A DNA stretch of 64,000 bases, taken from NCBI GenBank assembly GCA_022578605.1, contig MU394104.1:124001-188000 (forward strand), given 5' to 3'. Below, one piece after another: positions 23,880 through 36,222 of this stretch. Under the pieces are notes generated by a model, which saw nothing but the letters and a program-made list of their open reading frames with translations, had not been told where the DNA came from and ran no database searches. This stretch comes from Camillea tinctor. Taxonomy: Eukaryota; Ascomycota; Sordariomycetes; Xylariales; Xylariaceae. Position numbers and translations under genes: made by a program. How positions within the stretch are numbered: the stretch's first letter is position 1; the number at the start of each line of letters is the position of its first letter.

Positions 23880-26800
23880 AAGAGGGAATCCGGGCATTCT
23901 TCCTTTTTTTCCCTTTCCCTTTTTCTTCAATCTGGAAAAAAGGACGATGATAATCGCTGAGCGGTCAGGCAGCTGTATCTGTGGGGATCTGTATGTGCGT
24001 TCGGCCTGTTCATTTGAGTGGCTCGGGTGCCCTCCCGTCTTCAAACGATAGACAAACAGTTCGTCGGTGGGACGAGTTCTCCAGCTGGGTCCCACCATCG
24101 CTTGTCCCCCTCATCACCATCACCATTTGCCAATCACCGCTATCATTCCCCATTGCTCGTGTCCACACGTCCACGAAGATCGAACTGAGTCGTTTGGAGA
24201 ACCTCTAGGATCGAACTGCATTGCGGTGAGCTAAGTTGGGGGAGCCGGAGAAGGGTCCTATCTTGCTGCCGCTCGTCCGCTCGCATCGTCTTCCTTTTTT
24301 ATCTCTCTTTCCCTCACTCATTTCTTCCCCCTCCTCCCTTTTAGAGCTCTCAGCCGGTCTCCCGAGCCTATCAAGAACCACGTCGTCTGCCCATTCGCTC
24401 GCCGAGCTGGTTTCTTTTATCGGACTCGACTCAAGTGACTCGCAAAGTGGTGGGGCACCCGTTGCGTCTTCACGAGTCGGATTGCAGGGACGGAGGCGGG
24501 ACCGTCGCCATCATGTACCTGCTTAGATACCGGTCTATATTTCCAAATGGAAAGATATTCCCCTGCAGTGACCGTCGGCCTGGTACGACGAAGGAGCAAG
24601 TAATGTCTCAAACTTCTCTCGAGTTCTTGGTTCGTGGGTTTATTGACGCCGCAAACCACCGCCATGATCACCCCCCGTAAAGTTGAGGGTTCGTGTTCCC
24701 GGAACCACTAAGCCCCTCCCTCCTCCACCTCAACTCACCTGGTTAGAATGACCCCATGGGGTATACCATTACTATCACATTACCCTCTTTTTTCTTTCCC
24801 TTTTAAAACGTGCTTTTTGCCAGCATGGTTGCCGAGGGATATGGACCAGTCTAGACAGGAGCAAAGGCCGACAGAGCCACCGCACGGGTAGGTCATATGC
24901 TTCGTAGCTCCATCTCCGAGGGGCATTTGCCAGTATGGGGAAGGTAAATGGCAATCCACAGATTCTCGATACTTGCAAATGAAATCCGATTCACCCGTAG
25001 GGCGACTAGGAGAATCCTGGCTTTCCCATGGAAACCCCCCCCCCCCCCTTTCTTTTTGCCCTTTCAACTACACTGCTTAGGACTATCCTCTCCAAATCCT
25101 TGTTGATGTTCCCCTGCTTTCTGCCTTTCCCGTTCATCGTATAACCATGGATCAGTAATAATTTTGCACCTAGCCTCGTTTCTTGACCTTCGATTTACTG
25201 ACTAGGCCTAGCAACACTACGTCTGCTTCTTTGCGAAAAGACCCGGCAGTTCCGTGTCTTGAATGATGCAGTTTTGTTGAAGAGACATTGGGGTCTAGCC
25301 TTTCCCCACAAGAATGATACCTGGGGATCCGCATATACAGTTGGCTCGAGGGTTCCGTTCCATGCTATCAAGGGTTATTTTCCCCATAGTCCTAGGGCTG
25401 TGGTGGATGATAAGTTGCACTGCAGCCTTAAGATATCTTGGGAGACGGGAGGGGTTGCGATATAGTGAACCTATGGCAACTACGGTTGATGCCCGACATG
25501 TCATTCCCCAGTAGTGAAGAGACAATTGGATTTCCCACCCAAAGGCGCCAATGACACCGCGAAGTATTCTCCATGATCCCCATGATCCCCATGATGAATC
25601 ACCCAAGAGAAATGCCATGCTTTCCGAAACGTGTTATCCTGTTCGATGGATGTCGTTATATTCGCTGGGTTTTATTAGTGTTTAGACAGCACATGGTGCG
25701 TTTCAATGGTAGAGAGCCTACTTAAGAAACCTGTAGCATATTGGATGACAGCCAAGCGATGGAATTCCCGTCCGAACAATATCCCTCCCTCTGAACCGTA
25801 CCATGGTACCGCCATAGGCATTCTGAAGACCCTTGGCGGATCTTGGGAAGTTCTGAGGAACCTTCCACTATAGGCCGATGAGCATGATCGAATTTTCTCA
25901 TCTTGTCTCATCATTTGCCATGAGCAGATGGGGAGCCAGCGGACGGTCCCGAATTGAGAGATAGTGTGTGGTCCATGTTTTGCATCGGCCGCCTTAGACG
26001 AGTTGCCACGATGTTCTCCTGTCCCCCATCCGTGCCTTTGCGGAACCTCTTTACACTTGTCAGAGAGATTGCACTGCGTGGCACGGAAATACCATAGAGG
26101 GGGAGCCATTCTCGTTAATTATCTTTAAGCTGCGTTGAATCCCACGTTCCTCATGTCTTACGTGGCCATAGAGCAGCATGACCCTGAGCTGAGGCGCGCC
26201 TATCGGTGGTCTGGCTAGTCTCGCTTTACCAATGAATATCACTGAAGTAATTCTTTAGGCGGGGTGGTCCTTAAGCGCTGCTATGTCCCTACAGGACACA
26301 TGAATATCAAGGAATGAGATCTGGTCTGGCGGGAGTCTTCTCGTATTTGTGAGACAGATGACCTGTATACTTACCTTCCCCGCTGTTTCTACAACCTTGA
26401 GAACTGCATACTAATGTCCTACCTGACAGTCTGCTTTGTAGAATTGTTGTAGAATAGCTGTAGAGAGGGTTCCGTTGTAAACATGGTATCATGCAGCTAT
26501 GTCACGCTTCGTGCGCCGCCTTGAAAAAAAAACGAAGGAAAAAAGCCAGTCGTCAGTGTTTCCTTGACTGGGGCGTGCTGTATATGAATGGCTCAAGAGA
26601 CCATGGTCAATCAAGACCAATGTGGTGGGCTCGTGTTAGTAAATTTCCTGGCTGCATTGCACATGGATAATGGAAATAAAGGGTAAAAAAGAACAATCTA
26701 TCGTGCAGTGCCGAATGCAGATAATTCGCTCTCAGTGTTGCAGTCACATCGCTTGTCGCCAATGCCATGACACGATAAAGGATGGGCGAGGACGCGGAAG

Positions 26801-28313
26801 CCACTGGACCTAGGACCCGAGAATGATAATGCGGAAACAAAGATGCGTATCAACAGGGAGGAGGAGAGGCTACTTGGGCAGCGTCGCAGGCCTATGCAGG
26901 CGCACACCTGGTCGCAAAGACACAGTGCCCAAGGAGACATGCCGGCAAGCTGCTGGGTTTAAGATTGTTTGTTTGCCATCCTTGCTTTGTAGTAGCTAGC
27001 ATGATGTAGATACCCGAGAACGTGGCTTTGGACCAAGCCCGGCGATCGGAACCCACAACATACTAGGTTAACGCCATATACAACGGCATAGGCAGCTCAT
27101 CGTACATTAGATTAGACTATGTGGGCAGCGGAGGGAGATCAGTGCTTCACCTTGAGGACACAGTAGGTCTCAGGTGTACAAACCGTGGCCCGAGGTCGCG
27201 ATGGACGCCCTCTCCCGTGGTCTTGTCTCAAAACATCGTAGTGCCTTTGTTGATGAGTGATGAACTTAGCCATCCCAGGTTCTTGGGAATAGGAAAAGAA
27301 AGTGTAGTCGCCCGCACGGACTAAGATTTGATATGTAGATTACAACCTATCCACGTATTGGTGCTGGGACTAAGGTGCCGGCCAACACTTCCGGTATCCC
27401 CGGTCCAGCCAGGGGGGAGGGGGAGATCCGAGGTGCCGGCCGGGGCTTAGTAGTAGCGTAGTTCGGAGGTGTGTGTGTATGTAGTGTTGTATAGTGTAGT
27501 GTAGTGTACTATGTAAGTCGAAAGTCGAGTTGACCTATGTGTGGGACGGATCTCGACGTGGGTCGTCTGATGTTTCGCTCTCTCTGTCGCTCCCGGCTGC
27601 AGTCGGCCTCTTTCGTGACATCTGCCCTGAGATCTAGCAGTGCTAGGATGGTCAGGATCAAAGCCGGCTTGACCGGCCCTTTGATATTGTGCGCCTCAGA
27701 AAGCAATGAAACCTCGACTGCCACTTCACATTCGAGACACGGCATGATGTCCTTTCACCGGAGAAGCATTTTCTCGTTGCTTCTTTCATCGGAAGCGCTG
27801 CGAGATTCCCGTGGGGCGAGGCAAGTTGCGAAGAAATGATGTGCAAGGCAAGGTATAATGGGTAAGTAACTCGCAACCATTGTGGCTACAGGCCACGTGA
27901 GGAAGTGCCCATGTGAGACGAGGACAAGGGGGTATGCCAGTGTCAGGGTTGAGGTTGAGTTCAAGGTCAGGGTCAGTATGTATGTACTGTTTAGTCTAGG
28001 TAGTGTATATAGCTTGGCTTAGCTTAGCTTCGCGGAGCCGGTTGCGCTACGGCATCGACGGCCTCCCGGCCTCCAGCTCGGTACAGCCTGGTACAGCTTG
28101 GTACAGCTTTGGTGTATACTAGTCGCATCAAGAAGGGCATACAGAACCTAGTCGTTATCCAAGGCAACGTAGGGCTATGCTTATTTGAACATCCGCCACC
28201 TCCCGCAAGCAAGGGTACTGTCTTGCTTTTTTGCTTTTCTACATATCCGAAGCCTCCGTAGTATAGTCGTAGTATAGTCCGGGCTCGAGCACTGATCTCG
28301 ATTCATCACCTTT

Positions 28314-28361
28314 GTAGGGATGTAGGGATGTAGGGATGTAGTGATGTAGTGATGTAGTGAT
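28314..28361. repeat. 8-bp tandem repeat GTAGGGAT/GTAGTGAT
   Basis: Six head-to-tail 8-bp units. The first three are GTAGGGAT and the last three GTAGTGAT, so one variant spread after an initial duplication. Confidence 0.9.
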
Positions 28362-29490
28362 GCTGGCATCATATGGCAACGTAGCGTAATCGTCATTATC
28401 TCGACGAAGAAATTCCCGAGTCTAAGTTGCTAACCTAGTATCGTCAGATCGAACTTCGGAGGTTTGCCGACTTGATTTGGCAGGGTCGACTGCTATAGTG
28501 GAGCGCATGGAGGAACAAGTGTGAAACTATTGTAGATACTGCATACACTACCTCTTATACTGTCCACCGGTCCATGCATGTCGATTGAAATGGCCTGCAA
28601 TTCTGCACCTAGCAGCAGATGTTAGCGCTATCCTTGCTAGAAAGGCACCGATGTGTTTCTCTTTCCTTTTTTTTTCCTTTTTTTTTTTTTCCTTTTTTTC
28701 AGGGGTACCGCATCTAGGATAATAGCCATGCAATTTGCATATTTGATTTTGTATCTATCTGATTTTGAGACAATGAATATCTTGCCAGGGGAGCCGACGG
28801 CTATATGCATTTTCCCTCCTCGTCCTAAACACGGGTACCCCTGCATAGATTACTTCACACCTTTCCCCCTTCTCAAGGTGAAGGGGGAAAAGAGTGCTAA
28901 AAAAAAAACTTCTCTGCATAGTATTTACCAACCCCTGTTCTCCATAACCAATATTATTCCATATTAGGGGGCACTCAACTGTATAGAGAAGGTCCACGCA
29001 ATGTCGACGTGTAGTTAGGGTCTAATGTGAGAGAAAGAAAAGTGCTGCTTTCACCATACGTAGAAGTAGGTATTGATGCGAGGCGCCGAAGCGACTTATA
29101 ATTCATGATTGATGCAAGAAGGCGAATTCGTACAAACTTGTGGAGAGCACATCGCTTCCACATCCACCATGATTATTGTTGAATACACACTTTTTCCCAT
29201 AAGCATACCTGAGCCCTTCCTACCACCCATCCATCCATTTCCATGTATACCGAATACTTAACGTCGGATAGTGTAGTAATGAAACAACCTGCCTACGTAC
29301 CAAAAACACAAAAGAGAATAAGAAATAATTAAAAGACTTTTCGCATACTAGCCCCCGTGTAAGACACCATGCTAAACGGCATGCTGAAGCCTGAACTCCA
29401 TGCTAGTACCTAGTTGCGCCTTTTCTCCATCGGGAATTCCGTCGGCACCATAGTCGTGTACGTTGTGGGGCACCGTGATTTTCAGCTTGC

Positions 29491-30891
29491 TTAGTTCGTA
29501 TACTTGCGAAGCGGAAAAGCATCGCCTGGCATCGGCTCCAGGTGCCAGGTCTTGCACATGTCGCTTTCAAATGCATCAGCCCACTCGCGCTTCAGGTCTT
29601 CTGGTATGGCCCATCCAAGATGCGAGCTGCGTAATCTCATGCGGACCAGGTGTCGCTTCTCCTGGGGGCTTGCGCCATTGATGAATCCTTCACGTCGGTG
29701 GAGAACAGTGAAGTTGTTGATGAAGTGCATGTCGCCAGCTTGTGTCTGGATGTCCAACTGAACAGCTTGAGCAATAGCCTCCACCATGTCAAGTGCCTCG
29801 CGCTGGCGTTCGTTGAGCTTGGGGAGATGCTCAGGTCGAGGATGGACCGCATTGCCCATCAAAGGAGTGCGGCCAAAGTTCATGATCAGCTTTGACTCGT
29901 GATAGAAAATCAATGGTCGGCACTGAAAATGCGGCCTAGTAGAGATAGGTAATGATCAGCTCCACTCTTTTAGCAAGTTTAAGTCCATAGGCGGTAAGCT
30001 TACAGAGCAACCGGCCAATCGGATTTCGCAAGAGTGCGAATAATGTCGGGGCGATGGGCAGCTAGGATGTTGTAAATCGTGTGAACAGGGGCAATGATGC
30101 ATCGACCTCCGGTTGTTGCGGTGCTGCGTGTGAGCCAGCTAATGACATCGCCGGATTCCTCGTTGTGGAAGGACTAAACGCCAGAGTTAGTCACGCAAGG
30201 GACACCGCATGGTTCAGCCCGGCTTGACTTACAATGGCAGAGGTTGAGTGACGGTGGTGACCCAACTTGATCTCATTGGAGTTGTCGGCAACAATGTGAA
30301 CTGTATACCATCTCAGTCAATATAGGGAACCATGCAGGTTACACAATGGTGCACTGACCAAGCATATTGCCGCGATCGTCTTGGCAGCCTCGCTGATCAG
30401 CGATATAGGCCTGGACTCCGAGCCAGATGATGGTGAGGTCCTCGACCGAGTGGTCCTCCGGCTTGATGCCGCGAATGACACAGAATCCTCGGCCACCGTA
30501 GATATCCTGGCTGAGCTGGTCGAGCTTGGGGCCCAAAGTAGGAAGAGGGAAATTGTCACGATCGACAAGATCTCCATCGAGCTCCTGGGCTAAGCTCGAG
30601 TTAGTTTTCCCATCAGAAGAGTAGAATCAGCCATGACATACCCTTGAAGAGATCTTTAGCAGCACAGATCTCAGCCAACTCTGCCTTGCTCAGATTGTAG
30701 ACGTAGTCAGTCTTGTGGCCGAAATCAGCCCCAGACCAAGCAAACTTGTCATTCAGAACAGTAGGATAACCACTTGGGACATCCTGGGAGCTGTCAGAGG
30801 TTGGCCTCGAGTGAAGGCCATATGGGGGCTCGGCCAGAATGGCGTCGGCCACACTGGGGGCCAAGACAGGTCCGGTGCTGCGGAAATCCAT
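29491..30891 (-). CDS. TauD/TfdA-family Fe(II)/2-oxoglutarate dioxygenase, 5 exons
   Basis: Model: complement(join(29491..29935, 30004..30173, 30233..30300, 30359..30589, 30642..30891)), 387 aa. Each junction restores family-like sequence, for example DLFK-AQELDGDLVDRDNFPLP, NMLVHIVADNSNEIKLGHHR and WPVAL-PHFQCRPLIFYHESK. Visible motifs: GGRGFCVIRGI (beta-strand core), SFHNEESGDVISW with metal ligands His186 and Glu188 (an HxE in place of the usual HxD), and FTVLHRREGF with the distal ligand near His319. The following Arg residues would bind 2-oxoglutarate. The family hydroxylates sulfonates, aryl-oxy acids and other small acids using Fe(II), O2 and 2-oxoglutarate. The substrate is unknown. 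No leader is seen, so it is probably cytosolic. It stands alone between intergenic tracts. Confidence 0.85.
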
Positions 30892-33878
30892 GGCTATGAG
30901 GACCCCAAGGTTAGCTATGCTCAACACTAACATCGATGATATATAGACATGCCTTAGGTGAAAGCAGTTGAAAGACTTTGCGTCCTGATGGAGAAGAGGG
31001 CAAGAATAAAATCTTGGTACAAGACAGGTATGTGAAGAAAAAGAATCTGGATAGTGTTCAAGGTGAAGGCAGAAGGCTAAAAGAGGCGGTGGAAAACTTG
31101 GTGCAGATCAGATCGGGAGTGAAGTCGTTGTAGTGAAGCGGGAAGATGGATCGAAATCTGGCGTGGAATTGTCGTCCATAAATACCACGACAGGAGAACA
31201 GGAGAACGTGACCTCTGGACCTCTAGACCTTTCAACGTCTGCAAGCAGGAGCCACAGACTCGAAGACAAACTCCAGACCTTTACTACTTCCCATAAGAAC
31301 GACGTGTAAATGACGATAAGTCACTATGCGCCACGCATCCGGCCGCTCCTGTTCGATGTGATGTTGGGGATCACGGAAAGAGCAGCGCAACAACAGTGGC
31401 AGGAACAACCCAGCACCAAGGCCCCAATGGACAGCAGCCGACTCGCTCAAGTGCTCAAGCGCAGGTACAGCAGAATCAAAGGAGAAGGATCGAGAACTAC
31501 CCAACAGAGTATGTTTACACAATCCGAAGTGAGACAGCAGGACATTGCGTTTCCGAAGGTTCGATCTATGACCTATGTATGATGCGCACGGCTTGTACCA
31601 GAAAGAAATAGGCAGTGGCCAGCTAATCCAAGGAGATCGTTGCTGCTAGATGTTGCACGCGATCTCAAGGAACCAGGAGGTACGCCCACGTTGTTGTATT
31701 CGTTAGCCCAAGGAAGGCATATCTGGAGGTGCATGGTAAAAAGAAGATATCGATGCTAGGTAGGTAGTCGAGGCCGGTCGCTTTTGCTTATTGAGACGGA
31801 CGGCAACTTGCGCCTGCGCCATATGTGCGACGGCATAGGTATCCCTGGCTACTGGAGACCAGGGCCCGAGTGTCCCAGTGCCAGTCCCAGTGTCAGTACT
31901 AGGACCAGTACCAGTCCCAGTCGGCGGCATATCAATTTTGTCTCGTGGACTTCAGGTTGTCTAGGCCTTGAATAGCCCCCCCTCCCCACCCTAGAAGGAG
32001 CCTCATCAACCTGGCTGTCACCTCGGGGGAAAATTAATCATTATTTTTTCCCTTCCATCGTATCCGTCCATGTAAGTACTTTTTTGTTTCTTCTTTTTGT
32101 CTGTGTCTTGGTTCCTTTCCACAACTGGGGGGGTGGTGGCTTTAACAACTCAGACACTTTTACTCCGTAAGGCTAAAGGCTAGAGGAGGTGCAACGCGTC
32201 TGCAAGGGTCGAAGATTTAAACAAAAATCTCACCGACTCCACCATCATGCATGTAGTTGTGACCGGGTTGGCGGGGTCTTGCCCCCGTCAACTTGGCAAT
32301 CATGAAATCCTAGCACGTTGATTAGCTTGATTTTTGCTTCGCAGCCCGGGGAATTGAAGTGCCTGCTTGTGTGGACAACTGGGTGACTGCTGCTTCAAGA
32401 GGGGGAAAAGAGAGGGAGAGGGAGAGGGAAAGGACGTGATACCTATAAGGTAATGGTAACATCCCTTTCGTTATCCATCGGCAATAAAAGGCAATCCCGA
32501 GGGAAACCTGCAGGCAGCACCGCCAGCACCCGCACCGACTTGTGGGGACTTATCGGGTCAAAACTTACCTCTCTCTAATGGCTGTTTGTCTGAGGTCCTT
32601 GGCCCACACTTTCCCTCCACAACCCTTGCCCAGCCTTAGGTGCTTGTCCAGTCCTCTTCCACTTATTCCTTCCTTCCCAGTTATTGGACCGCTCTTAACC
32701 AAAGAAAGAACAGATGAAGAAGGAAAGAAACGAAAAAAAAAATTATTTGAAATTAAAATAGAGAAGAGACAGGAAAAAAAAAAAAAGAAGGCTCGGCCCG
32801 TAGCAGACCCGTCGTCACACATTGTGGGATCCCTGCTGGCTGTACGATTTCTTCAAGCGGCTATGTGCTCCCGATGTGAAACTTTCTTTATGTTCAACTC
32901 TTATTATTCGAAACTTCCCTCCAGTCAAACTCGTCCTCCCATTTCTTGACTATCTCACCGGCCACGGAATTGTGGACCCGCTGATCACAACTGCCAACCG
33001 ATGGGGCGCGCCTTACTGCTTTCGCTTTAATGCTTGATGCAATGCAAGCGGTTGCATCACTTTTTCCCCTCTGCAGCCTTTTCTTTCCAGCCATAGCCGA
33101 CCATAGTCCACGACTTCCTACAACTTCCATTCCTCGTGCCTCTTTCGATCGCAATCCCCATGCGCTCAACACACTTTCCTCCCCTTCCACTGGGAAATTC
33201 CGTCAGGCTCGTCCAACCGCATCGCTCCGAGCATCTTGCCGTAAGAGCAGATCTCAGATCGTTGGCTGCGGCAGCCAGTTTTCCTCGAATAATTGACTTA
33301 TATAGTAGAAATCGTTTTCATAATCGTTACTTTCTCGGATCTTTGCCCAATGTTTTTCTGGGGTGAACAAGTCAGTATTCCACTTTTATAGCGTATCATC
33401 TTTTCCTCTTCTTCTCCCCTCGTTCAGGTTTCTTGTGCCCCGGCACCATTTCCGGTCCGGACGACTCGCACTCTCCCACACCTGACCAGACGTATATACT
33501 GGAAGAGGGCTGGCTTACTGTGATTTTCCACGTTGCTTCTTGTGAGCTTGATGAAGTGAGTTTTAGCCTCGTCTAGCTCAGCTAATGTTTTCAAGTCTTG
33601 CTCCTTGCACTCTGCAGAGAATGGGTATATGCCTATTTGTTTGTTGTCAGTGTTCTGTACTTGTCTGCTTCAATGATAGGTGACTATACCTTTATTGCAG
33701 TAGTGGAAATAGGCCAACAAGATATTCGCGCCTATTGGACGGTCAGTACAGGCTAGAAGTTACTACGTCCTGGGAACGAGGAAGAAATATCAGCATCTCT
33801 ATCTAGGTGACTTCGACCTACCCATTTGATACTCTCTAACCATATCTTCTCTCGCGAATCGGTTCTAGATCAAACAGG
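30892..33878. other. intergenic region (3.0 kb)
   Basis: Upstream of the dioxygenase and downstream of the Zn2Cys6 regulator. 31295-31608 has a Gln/Arg-rich open frame on + with no start codon support. 32540-33400 is rich in C/T and A runs and looks like leader-type DNA without a gene I can support. Confidence 0.45.
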
Positions 33879-35849
33879 TTAGCTCAATGGCACAGGTCTC
33901 ATTCGAACATATTGCAATTGACACAGTGGTTGGCTTGCACATTGGTGTTGCGCAACTGTCATGTCCTGTTCAGGGGTGGCACCTACTTTGATTCCGTGCT
34001 TCCGAGCATATCCAGCATCGTGTTGGCAGAGGAGAGCTACATTGTGCAACAGTATAAATGTTATGAGGTACGTTGTGAACCATGTCTGGTGTTTGTTTGC
34101 CTGCGTCATGGCTTGCAGATTTTCCAGCATTTCTCGCCGCAGACCAGACTGAATTTGGTGAATTAGAACCAATTCGATCTGCGCGCCCATGACCGGCGGC
34201 AGAGGGATACACCCCTTCAGCGGACTCGTCTCGTCCATGATGTCACGGGACATGCCGAGCGTTTCTTCGCCAACGATGATAGTCGACTTGGTAGTTAATC
34301 GAATAGCCATCCATAACTGAAGAGCTTTCTTTAGTAGCTCTCGTTCCTTCTCGTCGATCGCCGGATCTCGCGCAGCCTTGATTGCGGCGATATATGTTGC
34401 CATAAGCAGTTTCTCTTTCCCGGAGAGTACGTTTTTGCAACACTCGAAGAATCCTCGGTGGATATAATTAGAGTATGCCCCTTTTGCCTCTTCAAGATTT
34501 ACTATGGCGTACGCAGGGATCGATACTCTTCTTCTGATCCCATCATAGACCCACGTTCGCTCGAGCGCGTCCCCTTCTTGCGGAATGAATTGACGGACCC
34601 GAAGCTCAACCGGCTGGTCGGTATAGCCTTCCGTTACTTTCACGCACTTTGTCTCTGCCGAGGCCCACTGCGAAATGTCGTCCGCGATGCCTTCTACCCA
34701 TCTTCGAGTCCATTCGTGTCCCTTCACCTGGCCGGGTTTGAACAATTTCACATCGGTGATCTTGTAGCGAAGGCAGGGCATTCTCCAGACTTTTACATTT
34801 GATACCCTCTGGCAAGTCAGACAAGCCCCGTGTTTGTCTATTGGGTTGGTCTCGCACTGTAAGAGCGGTTTAGTAAGTCGGTGATATTAGTATGTAGAGT
34901 AGCCGTGATAGACGTTTCTGGTAACTTACACGTATGCGCTGCATACGGCAACGAATACAAGAACCAATCCTCCGTGTTTCAGCCGTCTTTTCCCGATCAT
35001 CGTTTGACCTGAATGGACCCCTTCTTGCCGGAGGAGGTCGCTGGTTGGATTGGACAATATCTAAGTCGCGAGATTGGCTCAGTACCTGGTTTCTGTCAGG
35101 TTCCAAGGGCATTCGCCCTTGAGGCATACCATAACGTCTCCGGGGATCTTTGGTATTCTCCATGGGCGGAGAACTATTGTAAGGGTGAGGCGCCATCACG
35201 TGATTACTAGCTGAAGTTGGGGATTCATGTTGCATTTCGGGCCGGCTGAGATATTGCTGGCTTGGTACAGTCTCGGGATACACCATGCCCTCACGACTTG
35301 TAGTAGGTTGGATTGACATTGGTCTGCTTGGTTGCATTACAGCATAGTTTGGCATCATAGGTTGAGCTACCACGGATTCATCACAAGCATAGACGTTAGG
35401 TTGAGTTGGAGGTAGACTTCCAGGCACTGCATGAGGTGGTGATTTGTGGTCGAAAAATGACTGGTTCTGGACATAGCTGTAAGCAGCCGTGGCCGGGACC
35501 CCACTGTAACCTAGACTTGTCTCAGCGTGATTTTAACGAGATTCAAGCTGTTGATATGTCACAAACCTTGAGGCTCACATGTAGTGCATGGAGAACACAC
35601 AGAAAAATTGGCAAAATATTGTATCAATCGGGAACCCTCGGTACCCAAGGACAAAGGGGAATTTACAGCCTCGGACCGGTGATGTTGTTGTTGATGAGTT
35701 GGGGCGGCTTGGCCCGAAGGCGAGGGCTTTTCTGGGGAAGACATTGGTGAAACGTCTCTGTTTAACCGTTGTCTCTTGCTAGAGATAGCGTAAGGGGCAG
35801 GGTGAGGAGGAGCTTGGTGGTGAAGAGCTGGGTGGTGAGGAGCTGGGTG

Positions 35850-35880
<31 letters not shown>

Positions 35881-36222
35881 AGAGGGTGAGGGAGAGTGAG
35901 AGGGTGAAGAGGGGGGTTGCTGTTCAAGATAAATAGTTGATTGATAGAACATTTAAGAATAGAAGAAGCCTGCTGTAGTATATGTAGTTCCTCGGGGGAG
36001 TAGGACTCCGCGCGAGAGACGGCGGCAGATTCTGGGAGCCAAGGGACCTGGGGCACTGGCACCGCAGGGGCGTCCTCATGGCCATAGGGCCGGCGTTTTT
36101 TGAGATTAGGATTATTCTATTTGCGAGTCAATAGATTGCAGATAGGCAGAAGAATATGTAATAAGACGGTTTCGGAGTGGGTGAAACCTAGTAAGAACGT
36201 GGGAGAGAGAAGATCTTACCAT
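33879..36222 (-). CDS. Zn(II)2Cys6-type transcription factor, 4 coding exons
   Basis: Model: complement(join(33879..34856, 34930..35510, 35567..36116, 36220..36222)), 703 aa. The first coding exon is the ATG alone: GTAAGA follows it directly, and the acceptor AAATAG gives MNNPNLKKRRPYGHED in frame. An in-frame TAG just before 36116 rules out reading through. A His/Pro repeat covers about 71-109. The binuclear cluster is central: Cys369, 372, 379, 390, 393 and 406 (CX2CX6CX10CX2CX12C), with an intron between Arg378 and Cys379. The C-terminal half holds FECCKNVLSGKEKLL and a long helical region with hydrophobic stretches (WFTTYLITFILLHNVALLC). It is probably a nuclear DNA-binding regulator; its targets are unknown. 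The last spacer is long, as in a fungal subgroup with an RxPCLRYK end. Confidence 0.82.
35802..35905. repeat. in-frame GTGAGG-type repeat encoding His/Pro tract
   Basis: Tandem hexamers within the second coding exon of the Zn2Cys6 gene. On the minus strand they read as alternating Pro-His codons. Confidence 0.9.

Larger units (their letters stand above)
21637..29490. other. gene desert (7.9 kb)
   Basis: No gene model could be built. 22080-22800 is TA-rich and may be decayed repeat DNA. 23440-24700 has long pyrimidine tracts, some followed by ATGs in fair context (for example 23750), but the frames are short and featureless. Moderate-GC stretches near 24.2-24.7, 25.2-26.1 and 27.1-27.9 kb have open frames of 70-144 aa with no recognisable motif. 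Homopolymers: G14 at 23091-23104, C14 at 25035-25048. A short unannotated gene or ncRNA cannot be excluded. Confidence 0.45.

Noticed and set aside
25675..26109. 144-codon open frame on minus in the gene desert
   Set aside because: No motif, signal, splice-site or start context support. One frame of this length is plausible by chance in this much moderate-GC DNA.
31295..31608. Gln/Arg-rich open frame on +
   Set aside because: No ATG at a sensible place, no upstream exon found and no recognisable domain.
33879..33907. tRNA-like A box (TAGCTCAATGG) followed by TTCGAAC
   Set aside because: The two boxes are only about 12 bases apart and no acceptor, anticodon or T stem can be formed.
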